A stretch of DNA of 64,000 bases from Lojkania enalia (GCA_010094045.1 ML986738.1:1-64000); one strand, 5' to 3'. Counted from the stretch's first letter, positions 1 through 12,479 are shown. Notes: generated by a model from the sequence alone, not told the origin. A program made the numbers and translations.

Positions 1-110
1 TATTAGCCCTCACCGGTAAACACCTCCTCGAAGAAATTTCTTTATACTGGAACCCATCCGTAACAGCCCCAATTCCCTCCCGAACCAGCGCAGATAGGGA
101 CTATCAGCCT

Positions 111-126
111 ACGAGGAGGGGGGTAG
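111..126 (+). other. Polypurine tract of Gypsy-1
   Basis: ACGAGGAGGGGGGTAG lies directly before the 3' LTR, the place where plus-strand DNA synthesis is primed in LTR retrotransposons. Its strand agrees with the orientation of pol in copies A and B, where the same tract is seen as its complement just inside the left LTR. Confidence 0.85.
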
Positions 127-405
127 TGTAACGATGCAAAGAAATCGTTCCACGAAAAGCTTCATATATAACCTTATCCCAAAGCTTTTCGCTTATCTTA
201 TCCTACCCCCGGTTCTACCCCTTTTCCCTTCCGTATATAGTTGCACACTCCCTCATAAGTAGCTTAGTAGTTCTTCTATATCCTTTCGTACAAGGCCTAT
301 AGGTGTTAATGGAATTCCTAGGTCCCTGAACCCCCACACACTCCCATATACCTCTAAGTAGATTCGTGCCGCATTCGGACCCATTATCTTGCCTGCGCCG
401 TTACA
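127..405 (+). repeat. Gypsy-1 LTR (279 bp, nearly free of RIP)
   Basis: It starts TGTAA and ends TTACA, the short inverted ends typical of LTRs. It is exactly 279 bases, the same length as the four RIP-mutated LTRs of copies A and B. Confidence 0.92.
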
Positions 406-1126
406 GTTCCTTAGCTATCCTCTTATACGACACCTGAGATCTGTACGTAGCATACTATACTAAGTATTAGATAAGCCTTATCGTTCTTACTTATAGCCTC
501 TTATAATAGTTTACTACTTACCTTAAGTATATATAACCTTTATTAATAGAACTTAGCTTTATAGTAGTAGAGTTCGATACTATAAAGCTTTAATAGTAGT
601 AGAAAAAGGATAGTAATAAGAATAAGCTTTAATACCTATATAGTCCAAGATACCTTTAAGTAAACTATTAGTTAATTAACCCTAAATACTTATAAATACT
701 AAAAATTTATATAAATATTATTAGTTAGAAGAAATTAGATACTACTATTACTTCTAACTTAAGCTTATAAAATAAAATTAATAAGGTATTTAATAGATAG
801 TATATAAAATAATAAGAGATAAGAGAAATTACTATAGATAATAAAGCTTCTTCTAGTAGACTTATAGCTAATATAGTACGATATATTTCTAATAAAGTAC
901 TTTATACTTAAAATAATAATACTAAAGAAGATTTAGCTTAGATAATTATAAATAATAGTATAAAACTAGATAATAGACTATATATAGTAGTTAGTATAGA
1001 TAAGAATATTAATAAGTTTAGTAATCGATAAATATTTAATCTTAATTCTAATATCTATATTATTAATATAGAAGACTAGATAGGATAGATAAGATAATAT
1101 AATACTAAGGATACTAATTTTATAGA
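406..1126 (+). pseudogene. Copia-4 gag C-terminus and protease, RIP-broken fragment
   Basis: One plus-strand frame runs through the stretch, with stops at positions compatible with former Gln or Trp codons. The first part resembles Copia gag. Around 630-700 is a remnant of a zinc-knuckle-like segment (LWYLHSPRYP-like once stops and Cys-to-Tyr changes are allowed for). The frame reaches an aspartic protease motif at 1032-1076, IFNLNSNIYI, which matches the DSGS/A-N-HI pattern of Copia proteases after Asp-to-Asn and Gly-to-Asn changes. Gypsy-1 elements bound it on both sides (1-405 and 1127-11567). No integrase or reverse transcriptase of this family was found elsewhere in the window. The first ~45 bases next to the young Gypsy-1 are not RIP-mutated. 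Confidence 0.6.
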
Positions 1127-1397
1127 TATAATAGTATAGGTAAGATAATAGATTTAAATATAGTATAAATCTACTTAAAAGTATATAGGAATATATAAGA
1201 GTTTAGAGACTTATAAATTCTATTAATATTTATAGGCCTTATATAAAAGAATATAGAAAAACTACTAAACTACTTATAAGGGAGTATATAACTATATATA
1301 GATAGGAAAAGAGGTAGAGCTAGAGGTAGAATAAAATAAGTAAAAAGCTTTAAGATAAAATTATATATAAAGCTTTTTATAGAACAATTTCTTTATA

Positions 1398-3251
1398 ATA
1401 TATCTTATAAGCGAGTCGCCTACCTAAGTAAGTCGCCTATCTTATCAGCTATCTCTATATTTAGAGGTATGTATCGTAATAATACCTGCAGGTATTACTA
1501 TAATAATTTAATAGGGGATAGATATACTATTTATCTACTACTATACAAGTTCTAGTATTATATCTAGGCTTACTATAGCAGCTGTAGTGCTTCTAGTACA
1601 GCGTGCCTACTCTTCTGCGCTTCCTACCTACGCGTACTTCATCCTCTAGCTGCTTATCTACCTCCTTTTAAGTAGCTATCTCAGCAGCTTCAGCCTTAGT
1701 AAAGCTACTTTACTTCTGTAGAACCTTTTTTAATCGCTTTTTACGCTGCGATAGAGCCTTATTTACTTTCTAAAGCTGACTAACCTAACGCTGAAATAGT
1801 ACACATAAATGAGCTATCTATATAGCACCTTTAGCAAGTAAATTAAGAGAATTATTAATCGTAGTAGGTGAGCTATTCTAATACCTAGTAATACGGTTTT
1901 AAATTAGTATTGTTTAAAACCCTAGTTCGACGGTATTAGTTAGTATTTTTAACTCCTAGAGGCAATTAGCTACTAGTAGTAGTAATAGAGTACGAAGCTT
2001 AATATTAAACTTTAATAGTACTATATTAGAATTATATAGTATTAGACCAGTACCTCGAAAGCTTGCGCATATATTAGCCTTAGTAATAGAGCGCTGATAT
2101 ACTATATAAAAGGTTAGTAGAAAGTTAAGCTTTGTAGTATAGTAGATACCAGCTTATATAAGCTTATTAATCTTACGCCTATATGCTTTCTTTAATAGTA
2201 AGAAGCAGCCTATATCTAGAAGCTATAGTAGATATGATAAATATGCTAGTATATATAATAGAATAATATTCTTCTCTTTATAAAGCAGCTGAAACTTAGT
2301 AGACCTATAGCTCTTATAGCTATTAATAACTAGCAGATAATAAGCGCCTACTATATACTACTTTATATACTAATTAAAACGCTTTAACTATTTAATCGCA
2401 AGCTTATTATTTATCTATCTACTATTACTCAGCGCGATTACTCCTCTAGGTAGTATATTATTGCCCTAATACTATATAGAGAGGTACTACTTACTAGTAA
2501 AGATAATAAATAGTAGAATAGTATTACCGCGAGCGCTAATAGCCTAAATAACTATTATCTACTTATAATCGCCTAGCTATAGTAATTTTAGTTAACTAGC
2601 TGATAGCTTAATACTAGTAACTATTTTACTAGTAGATATAATACCTATCTAGAAGCCTATCTCGTTAAAATTATAGATATTATTATTAATAATACAATAC
2701 TTTACTTTAGTATTACGTACTAGGTCGAACTAGCTACTAATAACTTTAGGATCCTCGTAGAGAGCTCTTTAATAGTTGTATTTTCGATAGAAGTATATTT
2801 TAAGCTTAGGAATACGATTAATAAAGTTTATTAGCTAGTTTTTACCGATCTAGTCTATAGAGCGAGCTCTGAGTAAATAGTTAGCTATATCTCGTATACT
2901 ATCGATTATAGGAGGGTATCTACGAGATAATAGGTCTAGTATATGCTGTATTATAGTTGATTCTTCTAGCTTCGTAAGCTTTTTTAAATTGGGCTCGCAA
3001 TTATATCATAAAGGTTTACCGGCGTATCGGTCTCTAAGCATTATTTAAGGGATACTATAGGTAGCTGCAGCGCTTTATACGCTCTAAATTTAATCTTAAT
3101 TAATAGCTGAGATAGCTAGTAATATCTAACCTTCTTAATAGATTAATTAAGGTTGAGGTAGTTACTAGATCGCGTTATAAGTAGGTAGGGTATAACTTCT
3201 TAGCAAAAGTAGGCAACTTACTTAGGTAGGCGACTCGCTTGTAAAATACGT
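1398..3251 (-). mobile_element. Fot-A, Fot1/pogo-like DNA transposon (1854 bp)
   Basis: It is inserted in the left LTR of Gypsy-1 copy A with a TA duplication (1396-1397 and 3252-3253); removing it restores the LTR exactly. The right end reads ACGTATTTTACAAGCG inwards on the complementary strand, and the left end is its RIP-mutated counterpart. Inside each end are two copies of a 17-base unit, AAGCGAGTCGCCTACCT. The minus strand carries a stop-riddled pogo-type transposase. Visible parts include IYNFNEIGFQIG (first catalytic Asp region, Asp now Asn), INSYKSY for the second Asp block, LLDIGCFLLLK (third Asp intact), and a basic C-terminal tail. Family transposases have a CENP-B-type helix-turn-helix and a DDE domain. 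Confidence 0.92.
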
Positions 3252-6010
3252 TATTATTATACTACCCCCCTTTTTATAGGCTAATAGTCTCTATCTACGC
3301 TAGTTTAAGAGAGAATTAGGGCTATTATAGATAGGTTCTAGTTTAAAGAAATTTCTTTAAGGAGGTATTTATTAGTAAAAACTAATATATATAATTATCT
3401 ATAAAGATATATTTATATATTAATATAATATTAAGTAAAGGTTTTATAGTAAGTATAATTAACCTATATATTAGTTAGTAACTATTCTTATAATAATTTG
3501 TTAATATTATAATTTTATTATATATAATAATAAGCGTTTACTAGTTTTAGAATATTACTAGATTACTATTAACTAAACTTCTTTAACTAAATAATAACTT
3601 CTACTCTATATATATTATTATAAGTCTCTAGAATCGTTAATTATTAAATATATTACTAATACCTCGTAGAAAAAAAATTAATTAATATACTACTCCACCC
3701 GCCTTCTAAAGCCTTTTTAGAAGAGAAGAAAGAGAAGGAAAGTAGAGAAGAAGAAGACTAGATAAGTATCTAACAGCCTAGTATTAGACCCTCTAAATAC
3801 TATAGAAAAGTAATTTCGGGCCTATAATTTAGTTTTTAAATATACTACTTAACTCTTATATATTTTCGTCTACTAGATAATCTATATTTTCTATACTATT
3901 CTTATATACCTTAATCTATTTAGTTATAACTTTTAAGGGTTCTAGCCGATCTAAATACTTATTATAAAAAGCTTTTAGCTTATAAAGTAAACCTATAAAA
4001 TTTAAAACTTTATACTAGACTAGGTTAGAATTATATTCTACCTATTTTATACAATATTTAAAAGTCTTATAATATAACTTACTAGCTAGTACTTCCTTAA
4101 CCTCCTACTCTTCTACCCTATTAATAGTAATAGCGGGTAGTTTTAGAGTTTCTTACTCTAGTAAAGGGTCCTAGGGGTTCTTATATAATAGGTTTAGTAC
4201 GAAAATATTATATATACTTAACTTTAGGGGTAGTTATAAACGGTATATATTTCTAACCTACTCTAATACTTTAAAAGAGCTCTTCTATTAATTAGATAGT
4301 TTTCGGCTTAATCTTTAAATAGTAAGGTTCTTAGTATTTAGATAGACTATATTACTAACCTACTATTTAATCGGTTACTAGTAATAGTTAATAATAGATT
4401 ATATACGATTCTAAGCCTTCTTAATATTAGCCTTTATAGTTTTCTAGACTATATATATATAAGTTACTAGAGCTAAAGCATTCTTACAATTTAATTTATC
4501 TATTATAGTAATAGAATTAATAGAATATTTTTAATCTAAACTCTAATAGAGCTTAGATTCGTATAAAATGTAATATAAGGGTATTCTAATAGTTATATAA
4601 GATAGAGTTACTTATACTCGGTTAATTATAAGTAATAAAAAACTCTAGTTATTCTAGTAGAAGGATATAAAAGAGCGCAGTCTCTAATCGATATACTTAT
4701 TTATAATCTCTATCTATTTATTAGTCTCTTTATAATAAGTACTAGATAGTTTAATCTTTACACCTAAAATATAGTAGAATTTAAACTAGAAACTAAATAT
4801 AAACTAAGATTCTTAATCTAAAATAATAGTTTTTAATATATAGCTAAAGTAGTATATCTATTAAATAAATAATTTAGCTATTCTCTATATATTAAATATA
4901 TAATAGTAGGAAATAGATATAGCTTATTTAGATAGGCGATTAATTACTACTATAATTTAATTATATTTAGACTTATCTATAGAAAAATTTTTAAAGTTAA
5001 TATATAGGTACTATATTAGTTAATTTAGTATAAGAAGTAGGTAGATAAAACCTAGAGTTTAAATTTATATTAGATAAACTTTATAGTATAGAATATAATT
5101 CTATATATATTGTTTATAAGTAGCTTTTATACCCTTCTAATAGTACTTCTAAGATAATAACTAATAGGTTTTAGTAGCGCTTAAATATATAGAGGATATT
5201 TAGTTATAAGCCTAAATCTAATAGAATATATAAATACTTATCGTAGAGAAGTAGTCTATTTTCTATCTAATACTTATAGAATAAAAAGGTATATTTCTAT
5301 ATAAAGGAGGCTTAGTTTTCTTATAATAATATATTAATTAACTCTAGAGAGTCTAATAATATAACCTACTTCTAACCTTTAATAACGCTTAGTATAACCG
5401 CTTAAATTATTATTTAAGTAATATAGAACTAGACTAATTTAATATTAAATTAGAGGTAAAGTTAATATAGTTTAAATAGAACTCTTAACTAGTTATTAGT
5501 TTAAGCTGCTTTTAAGTTTTCTATATCTTATTTATAATAAATAAAGATATCTACTCTAGTATTATTCTTACCTAAGGTATACTTAATTTAGAACTAATAT
5601 TAAACTAATTCCTTAGTCTAATAAACTTAATAAGTATTAAGTACTTTTATAGTTATAAAATATTTAAGTAAGTAATAATCGGTATATACTAGAATTCTAA
5701 TAACTATAGAAGTAAGTTCTACCTTCTATTACTTAAATATAGTAATAATTGCGAATAGTTTTTTATTATAAATCTTCTAGTTTAGTTTTAAACCGGATAG
5801 AACTTTACTATAAAATACTATAAGGTACTATTTTCCGTTAGAATATTTCTATAATAGTACTCTTATAACTATTCTATTAAAAGCGTTAGTTTTAATTTTT
5901 ATTTCTAATATAAGGTTAAAGTAGTAGAATATAAGTATACTTAATAGGGCTAACTTTAATTTCTTAAAGGTAATATTACATTCTAAAGTCTATATAAAAG
6001 GGATTATAAA

Positions 6011-6122
6011 GCTTTATAATACAATAATTAGCTTTATAATACAATAATTAGCTTTATAATACAATAATTAGCTTTATAATACAATAATTAGCTTTATAAT
6101 ACAATAATTAGCTTTATAATAC
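6011..6122. repeat. 20-bp tandem repeat, about 5.5 units
   Basis: The unit GCTTTATAATACAATAATTA is repeated five times without a single difference, followed by a half unit. The matching place in Gypsy-1 copy B (about 34905-34950) has only about two diverged units. Perfect identity inside RIP-mutated DNA suggests expansion after mutation. Confidence 0.95.
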
Positions 6123-7221
6123 GCGAGAATTCTAGTATAAACTATTAATAGAATCTAGTAAAACATAAAAAGGATTTTACACCTATTATAGTAGTAGATA
6201 ACTACTAATTATATAGTACTTTTACCTTCTCTAGATTAACTTTAAAGCCTTTATTTAAGAGGATATAACTAAAATATTTAGTTTAGGTAATATTAAATTT
6301 ACTCTTCTTAATATTAACTTATAATCCTACTTAATATAATTTTTAAGGACTTTCTTAATATAGATAGTATATATTATCTTATCTTTAAAGTAGATAAAAA
6401 TATCGTCTAAATAAATAATATAGAAGTTATTTAGGTAGTTAATTAGTATATTATTTATATAGTACTAGTAAGTTACTAAACTATTATATAATCTAAAAGG
6501 TAGAATTTTATACTTATAAATTCTATATTAAATCTAAAAAGTAGTATATTTCTTAAAACTAGAATCTATTCTAATCTTATTAAAAGCTACACAAATATTA
6601 AATTTAGTAAAAATTACTACTATAGTAGACTTAGATAAGAGTTTATCTATATATAGTATTAGATATATATTCTTATAGGTAAGAGTATTAAATTTATAAT
6701 AATCTACGTAGATATATAGATTACTATTAGATTTGCAGATGTAAAAGAATAGAAATATAAAAGAGCTTTAACTCTACTTAATATACTTATACTATAGATT
6801 ATCTATAATATACCTTTTAGTTATATCTAACTCTCTAATATTCTACTTATATAATAGACTATAACTATTAGAGAGGAGTTCTATAAAAATAATCTTATAA
6901 TTATAAGAGTAGTATTTTAGTAATTAATAAGTCGTAATTTTACTAAATATATTCTAATACTAATAGTATTTAGATAGTAATTAGAGATTTACTAGTACTT
7001 TATTTTTAGTCTTATCTTCTAGCTCTAAAACTTACTTATCTTTAATTAGCTGTTTAATTTTATATAGAGACGTAGAGAAAAATTCGTTCTCTTTCCTCTT
7101 TATATTAAAGTAGAAAGTATTAGCTAAGATAAGAGTAATAGTAGAAGAATAGACTCTATTTAGATTAGATTTAGACTTTATTATATATAGGCGTATAAGA
7201 GCTCTAAATATATTTAAACTA

Positions 7222-9070
7222 ACGTATTCTACTATTAAAGCAGCTAAACTATTAAAGCGGCTACTTTTTCTTAATATTATAAATACTATATATAAACTAT
7301 AATAAATCTATAATACAACCTTCTATTAATTTAATAGGAAGGTAGAATTAAGCTTACCTTACAGGCGTATAAATTAGACTAGTTTAAGAGTATATAACGC
7401 GCTACTATAGCTTTTAATATATAATATTAACGACTCTCTATTTAACTTTACAGAATCGCGTTTTACTCTTATATACAACTAAATTACTAGAAGCTTATAA
7501 TAACCGAAGAATAAACAATTGTATAATATATTCTTAACCTTAATTTACGAGGATTTACATCCCAACTATATAAGATAGTAGATATAATAGATAAACTATT
7601 AGGCGTATGTAGTAAAATACTTATAGGAAAGAATTAGCTTAAATAATTTATAGTATATATAAACGAGCTTAAAACAGCTTTTAATTAAGTAAAGAATTGT
7701 TAAAAAATAAAATAAGAGAATCTAAAGGTTATTAATATATAGTTTAAACTCGTATAGAATATTATTGTAATATATAGTATATATAATAATAATATCTACA
7801 ACTTTAATAAGATAGGTTTTTAGATAGGTATTATTAATACTATAAAGATTATTATAGGTTTAGAATATTATATAAAGCTTACTCTTATATAGTTAGGTAA
7901 TTGCGAGTAGGTTATAGTTATCTAGAGTATCTACGCTGCTATATACGCGACTCTACTATTTATTATTTATAAAGAATATATCTATATCTCTATATAGTAT
8001 AAAGAAGTAGGTATACCACATAATTAGAAAATTTTAGTTTCTAAAAAGGGCTAAATAAAAAATATATTTAGTTTTAAGTAGCTAAAGTACTTTAATAAAT
8101 ATATAAAAATACGTTAGGTAGAATTATATAAACTACTTATTTTAGACGGCTATAAAAACTACCTTAACTAGGAATTTAAAGATTATTCTCTTATATAAAA
8201 GATTCTAACGCTTTATATACCTTCTTATTTATTATATATACTTTAGCCTCTTAATATAGTTTACTTCTTACTATTAAAGCTAAAGTACTTACAGCGCGTA
8301 TAAGACTTAACGTACTAATACGTCTACTATATTAATAAAGAAGGCTTTCTTCTAGCCTTTAAAAACGCGTTTTTTAACGTATTTACGTATAAGAACTATT
8401 AAAAGGCTTTTAAAGTAATAGGAATTATTCCTCTAAACGCGTAGGTTATATTAGATTATTTTAATATATAACTATATACCCTACTAGAACTACTTCTATA
8501 AGAAAACTTCTAGTAGTTTAAAACTCTAAATAATATATATAAATTTAGGTTACAATTAATACTTATATAAAAGTCCTTTATACGATTACTAAAAAAGGTG
8601 TAAGAAGAATTCTTACAGCTTATAAAAGGTGTTAAATTAATACTATATTAGAATACGCTTCTTTAAACTTATAATTCTAAGCTTAAAAAGTAATTAGAAG
8701 AAGTAATTAAGCGTAAAACGTATAAAAGAAAGTATATTTAGTATAATAGTATAGTATTATATAGTAAGGAATCTTTATATATAGCTGCTGAAGCATCTAT
8801 AAGCTCTTAGCCCTTTAAGAAGACTCGTAGTACTGATACTTAAGAAAGGGCTCAACCAGCTTAACGCTACTATAGTAACTATAGTAAGACTAGATATAAC
8901 GCTCGTACGTACTAAAAGGATAGTAGGGAAAATTCTAAATTAGATAGAAGTATATTATATATAGAATCTTATATTAGTATTAAGTAAATTAACTTTTTAT
9001 ATATAGTATTCGTTGTACTAAGAAAAAGTAGCCGCTTTAATAGTTTAGCCGCTTCGATAGTAGAATATAT
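7222..9070 (+). mobile_element. Fot-B1, Fot1/pogo-like DNA transposon (1849 bp)
   Basis: It is inserted in Gypsy-1 copy A; TA flanks are at 7220-7221 and 9071-9072, and copy B shows the empty site near 36050. The terminal inverted repeat begins ACGTATTCTACTATTAAAG and contains the 17-base unit ATCGAAGCGGCTAAACC twice (RIP-altered here). The plus strand holds the most readable transposase frame of this family, at about 7300-8990. It shows a helix-turn-helix part (GFTSQLYKVVD-like near 7550), then IYNFNKIGF (first Asp now Asn) near 7795. LDGYKNYLN near 8142 has the second Asp intact, followed by a LQPLN-like third block. A cysteine-poor remnant of the C-terminal zinc-knuckle tail (KTRYNARTY) sits near 8890. 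Confidence 0.92.
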
Positions 9071-11288
9071 TATATATTATAGAAGATTAATATAATTTTA
9101 GTAGTTTTAGTAGACTTTTAATATAATAAATAGTTAAACTATAAGACTACTAATACTAGTTCTTTTCCTATAGAGCGTTATATTACTAGATATCTAGTTC
9201 TACCTCCTTATCGCATACTAGCTAAGTTAATTATATAAGAAGAGAAGGTAAAGAATTATAAGTAGTAAAATACTTAGAAGGTTATATAATCTAATTTTTA
9301 TCTATATCTAGCTAGAGTTAAAAATAATATAACTATTTAATACTAATAATATAATCTTAAGTATCTAGATTTATATTAATAAAGAGGTAGTTTTAAATAG
9401 TTCTCCTATTAATTTATAGGTATAAGTAGATATACTAATTAATTAGGGTTTAAATTTTGTCCTAAAAACCTTTAATAGTAATTTTAAAGGGCAAGTACTA
9501 TATTAATATATATAGAGTTTAGGAGAGTAATCTAACTACTATAAAATTAAAAAATAAGAAGCTTTAGGTACTAATATTAATAAAGGTGTTTAGTTATATA
9601 CTAACGCTTTCTAAATATAGAATAGTAGGAATTTAGATGTATTTTCCTCTAAATAAATACGATAAATTAATATTTAATAAATTATACTTACTTAAACTTA
9701 AAATAGAGAGTATTTTTAAACATTTCTATTTCCTACCTAAGAACTATCTAGGTAATACTTATTTATATCTAGAAACTCTTCTTTTTTAATCTTTTTTTAT
9801 TTAACTTTTATCTCTTATATTTTAAAAACTATATATTTATTTATAAAATATTCTAGTTTATTATAATTATAGTAATTATCTAAGGTTATTATCTTTTAAG
9901 TATAGAAGTCTTACTAGGTTATTAGAAAGCGATTATAGTAGAATAAAGTATTAATATTAGAGTAGATTAGAGTAGTATTAACTTATAGGTTATTTTAAAT
10001 AAATTTTTAAAAGTCTTCTAGTATTAATCTAAATTTATTTTAGCTATAACCTAGAGGTTAATAGTTTATTCTAGAAGGTTAGAAACGCTTCTCCTTTCTA
10101 TATTATAAGCTATTAAATAGGCGACTATAATATTAAAGAAACCTTTCTATATATACTTAAAATTGAGGTTTAATATCTTTAAACTAGAGAGAATTTTATC
10201 TTTAGATAGAAAAACTATTTAGATTAGAATATAGATCCCTTAATAGTTGTACTAATAAAGCGAGATTTAAAAGTTAGAAACGCTTCTCTCTTATTTATCT
10301 TTAAGACTTAAAACGTCTATTATACTTCTATCTCTTTATTATCTATAATAAAATACGATTATAAAAGTAAAATTATTTCTTTAGTATTTTTAAACCGATA
10401 CTAGTCCGATTTAGCTAGATATTTTAGCTCTAGATACTCTTTTATAATACTAGAGGTATATCTTTATACTAATACTATATATATATACTCTATCTAATAG
10501 TAATCTATATTAATCTCTAATTAGTTTAAGATTAAAACTTACTATTATTTAAATATTAGTTTACTATTATTTATAAGGCTTTTAATCTTAAGTATATATT
10601 TAGTAAGGTAAGTTTAAAAGAGTTTAAGGGTAGTTAAAAAGTTTCTTACTAGAGGAGTTGTAAAAGTTTCTTAGTATATTATTAGTACTAATTTAGTAGT
10701 TTATAGAGATTAATTAAGACTAATAGTTTTCTATTATATTAGACGTACAATCTTCTCTTATAAAATCGCGATTTATTCCTCAAAAGTTAGTTTACTCTAA
10801 TTTTCCTCTAAATTAGATAGGTTCTTTATTATAGGCCCTATAGAAAGGAGTTTACCTATTATAGATCCTCCTATAAAAGGTAATAGTTGTTCTACACGCG
10901 TAAATAGAAGCTTTCTCTTACTATAACTTACGCGCGGATTAGTTCTAATATAAGAATTAGAAGGTAGATTATAGTTAAATATTTGTATTTACCTCTAATT
11001 CTAATAGGTTATTAGTAGCCTCTAAGTTTCTACCTTAATATACTCTACACGGTATTTCTAAAGTTAATCCTAATTATAGAAAATAAGAAGTTTTAAATTT
11101 AAAGGCTTTAGTTAATAGAAGATTTTTAAGATTCTATCTAGATAACTAAATAATTTAATATAATAGTATATAAGTATTATAATTTAAATTAAATTAAATA
11201 TATTTTAAACTTAAATATAGTTAAATAAATAGCTAATATAATATTATTAAAAAGACTAATACTAGTAGTATTAAATTTTTTTATATAA

Positions 11289-11567
11289 TATAATAGTATA
11301 GGTAAAATAATAGGTCTAAATATAGTATAAATCTATTTAGAAGTATATAGGAGTATATAGAGGTTTAAGAACCTAAGAATTCTATTAATACTTATAAGCC
11401 TTATATTAAAGGATATAGAAAAACTACTAAACTACTTTTAAGAGAGTATATAACTATATATAGATAGGAAAAGGGGCGAAGCTAAGGGTAGAATAAGATA
11501 AGTGAAAAGCTTTAGAATAAAGTTATATATAAAGCTTTTTATAGAACGATTTTTTTATATTATTATA
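11289..11567 (-). repeat. Gypsy-1 copy A right LTR (5' LTR of the minus-strand element)
   Basis: It is 279 bases, collinear with 38260-38538, starting TATAATAG (from TGTAACAG) and ending TATTATA (from TATTACA). Confidence 0.9.
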
Positions 11568-11958
11568 AATTCTTCTTCTATTAATTATATTAGTCCTTTA
11601 CCTAATTCTAATCTTTTATTTATATTAAGGTTATCTCCTCGTATATAACTCTATTAGAGGGTATCTTTCTATTTCCCCTTTTAGATTTATCTTCGAGGTT
11701 TAAAATTTAACTATATTAGAGAGGGGAGGTTTTAACCTATAAATTTTAACCTTTTTAAGAGGTATGTTTAGATTTAAATATTCTTATACTTTTAATCTAC
11801 TAGCTATTAGCTTATACTACTTAAACTAATCCTTCTAATTATTAGAAGTACTAAGTATCTTCTTCTTAGATATAACTATAGAAGAGTATACAACTATTAT
11901 AATACTAGAAATATACTAGAATATATTAATATAGAAGAATAAAATAGTTTTAAATATA
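11568..11958 (-). pseudogene. Copia-1-family gag fragment, reverse orientation
   Basis: This is the reverse complement of the gag start of the complete Copia-1 (about 12430-12825), with many RIP-type differences. It is cut on the left by Gypsy-1 copy A and on the right by the insertion zone of Copia-1/Fot-B2. No LTR of this copy and no downstream pol were found, so it is a remnant of a second, older Copia-1-family element. Confidence 0.85.
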
Positions 11959-11963
11959 ATAAT

Positions 11964-12167
11964 TGTTATAGGGATTTTTAGCTAGTCTATTAAACTGTAT
12001 TAGATATTAACGTATAATATTACGGTTAATATTACGCCGGATATTACGCTGGATATTAGCTAATATACCCCTTTTTTATATATATAAATATAGCCTGCTA
12101 GCTATCTTTAATTAACTAGTTCAGCTCCTTATCTCCCTCCCTAAGATAGGATTCGCCTCTTACTATA
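11964..12167 (+). repeat. Copia-1 5' LTR (204 bp)
   Basis: It begins TGTTATAGGG and ends TACTATA (from TACTACA). It contains an AT-rich stretch TATATATAAATATAG near 12075-12095 that could act as the TATA element. It is collinear with the 3' LTR. Confidence 0.93.
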
Positions 12168-12180
12168 GTTATAAGCCTGG
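12168..12180 (+). other. Copia-1 primer-binding site, half-tRNA-iMet type
   Basis: GTTATAAGCCTGG directly follows the 5' LTR. Undoing one TpG-to-TpA change gives GTTATGAGCC. This is complementary to the anticodon arm of fungal initiator tRNA-Met (GGCTCATAAC contains the CAU anticodon). Priming from a cleaved half tRNA-iMet is known for Drosophila copia and yeast Ty5. The same block follows the LTR in Copia-2 and Copia-3. Confidence 0.7.
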
Positions 12181-12310
12181 TTATTATACTAAAATAACTA
12201 CAACTTAATTTATATATATTATAATTAATATTACTTCTGTTTATTTAGTATTATAATATTACAATATTATTATCTTTATCGTTTACTAACAATCTTTATA
12301 TACTTAGTTA

Positions 12311-12450
12311 TTAGAATTATATATAAATTCTGTACTTTATAAGCCTATTAACGTACTATATTATATTTAAGGCTATTCTTTTAGTATTATATATAGATTC
12401 TATATTTTATAAGCCTATTAATATACTATATTATATTTGAGGCTATTTTA
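12311..12450 (+). repeat. 70-bp direct repeat (two units) in the Copia-1 leader
   Basis: The units 12311-12380 and 12381-12450 are collinear over 70 bases (TTAGAATTAT... versus TTAGTATTAT...), differing mostly by C/T and G/A changes. They lie between the primer-binding site and gag. Confidence 0.85.
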
Positions 12451-12479
12451 TTCTCTAATATTAATATATTCTAGTATAT

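Larger units (their letters stand above)
1..405 (+). mobile_element. Gypsy-1 retrotransposon, 3' terminal part (continues left of the window)
   Basis: This is the reverse complement of the start of Gypsy-1 copy B (31346-31750), so the coding strand here is plus and the body lies to the left of the window. It holds the last 126 bases of internal sequence and a complete 3' LTR at 127-405. Unlike every other copy in the window it keeps normal CpA/TpG content, for example TGCAAAG and CACACACTCC, so it has suffered little or no RIP and best shows the original LTR. The 5 bases after the LTR (406-410, GTTCC) are the expected target duplication; its partner is outside the window. The element appears to have landed in a Copia-4 gag region. 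Confidence 0.9.
3262..11288 (-). pseudogene. Gypsy-1 copy A gag-pol remnant, interrupted and RIP-broken
   Basis: Read on the minus strand. A CCHC zinc-knuckle remnant of gag is at about 9831-9880 (Cys changed to Tyr). Reverse transcriptase lies at about 6200-6850, and its YLDD active-site block at 6402-6413 is still readable. RNase H (~5700-6150), integrase (catalytic DRGPQF-like block near 4805-4825) and a chromodomain (~3940-4130) follow. Fot-B1 splits the frame upstream of reverse transcriptase at 7222-9070. A 20-base tandem repeat at 6011-6122 sits within the RNase H-proximal sequence and would shift the frame. Compared with copy B, 509 bases downstream of pol are missing. Confidence 0.85.
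1127..11567 (-). mobile_element. Gypsy-1 copy A (chromodomain Gypsy), carrying two inserted transposons
   Basis: Both LTRs are present. The left one is 1127-1397 plus 3254-3261, split by Fot-A, and the right one is 11289-11567; each totals 279 bases. The internal region aligns end to end with copy B (31625-38259) except for a 509-base segment absent here near 3716. Coding is on the minus strand, so the right LTR is the 5' LTR. Fot-A (1398-3251) and Fot-B1 (7222-9070) are later insertions flanked by TA. The 5-base flanks do not match (1122-1126 ATAGA; 11568-11572 AATTC), and RIP alone cannot reconcile them. The ends may therefore come from recombination or a rearrangement. Confidence 0.9.

Noticed and set aside
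6011..6122. CRISPR-like array
   Set aside because: Units are directly adjacent with no spacers, and the locus is inside a retrotransposon of a eukaryote.
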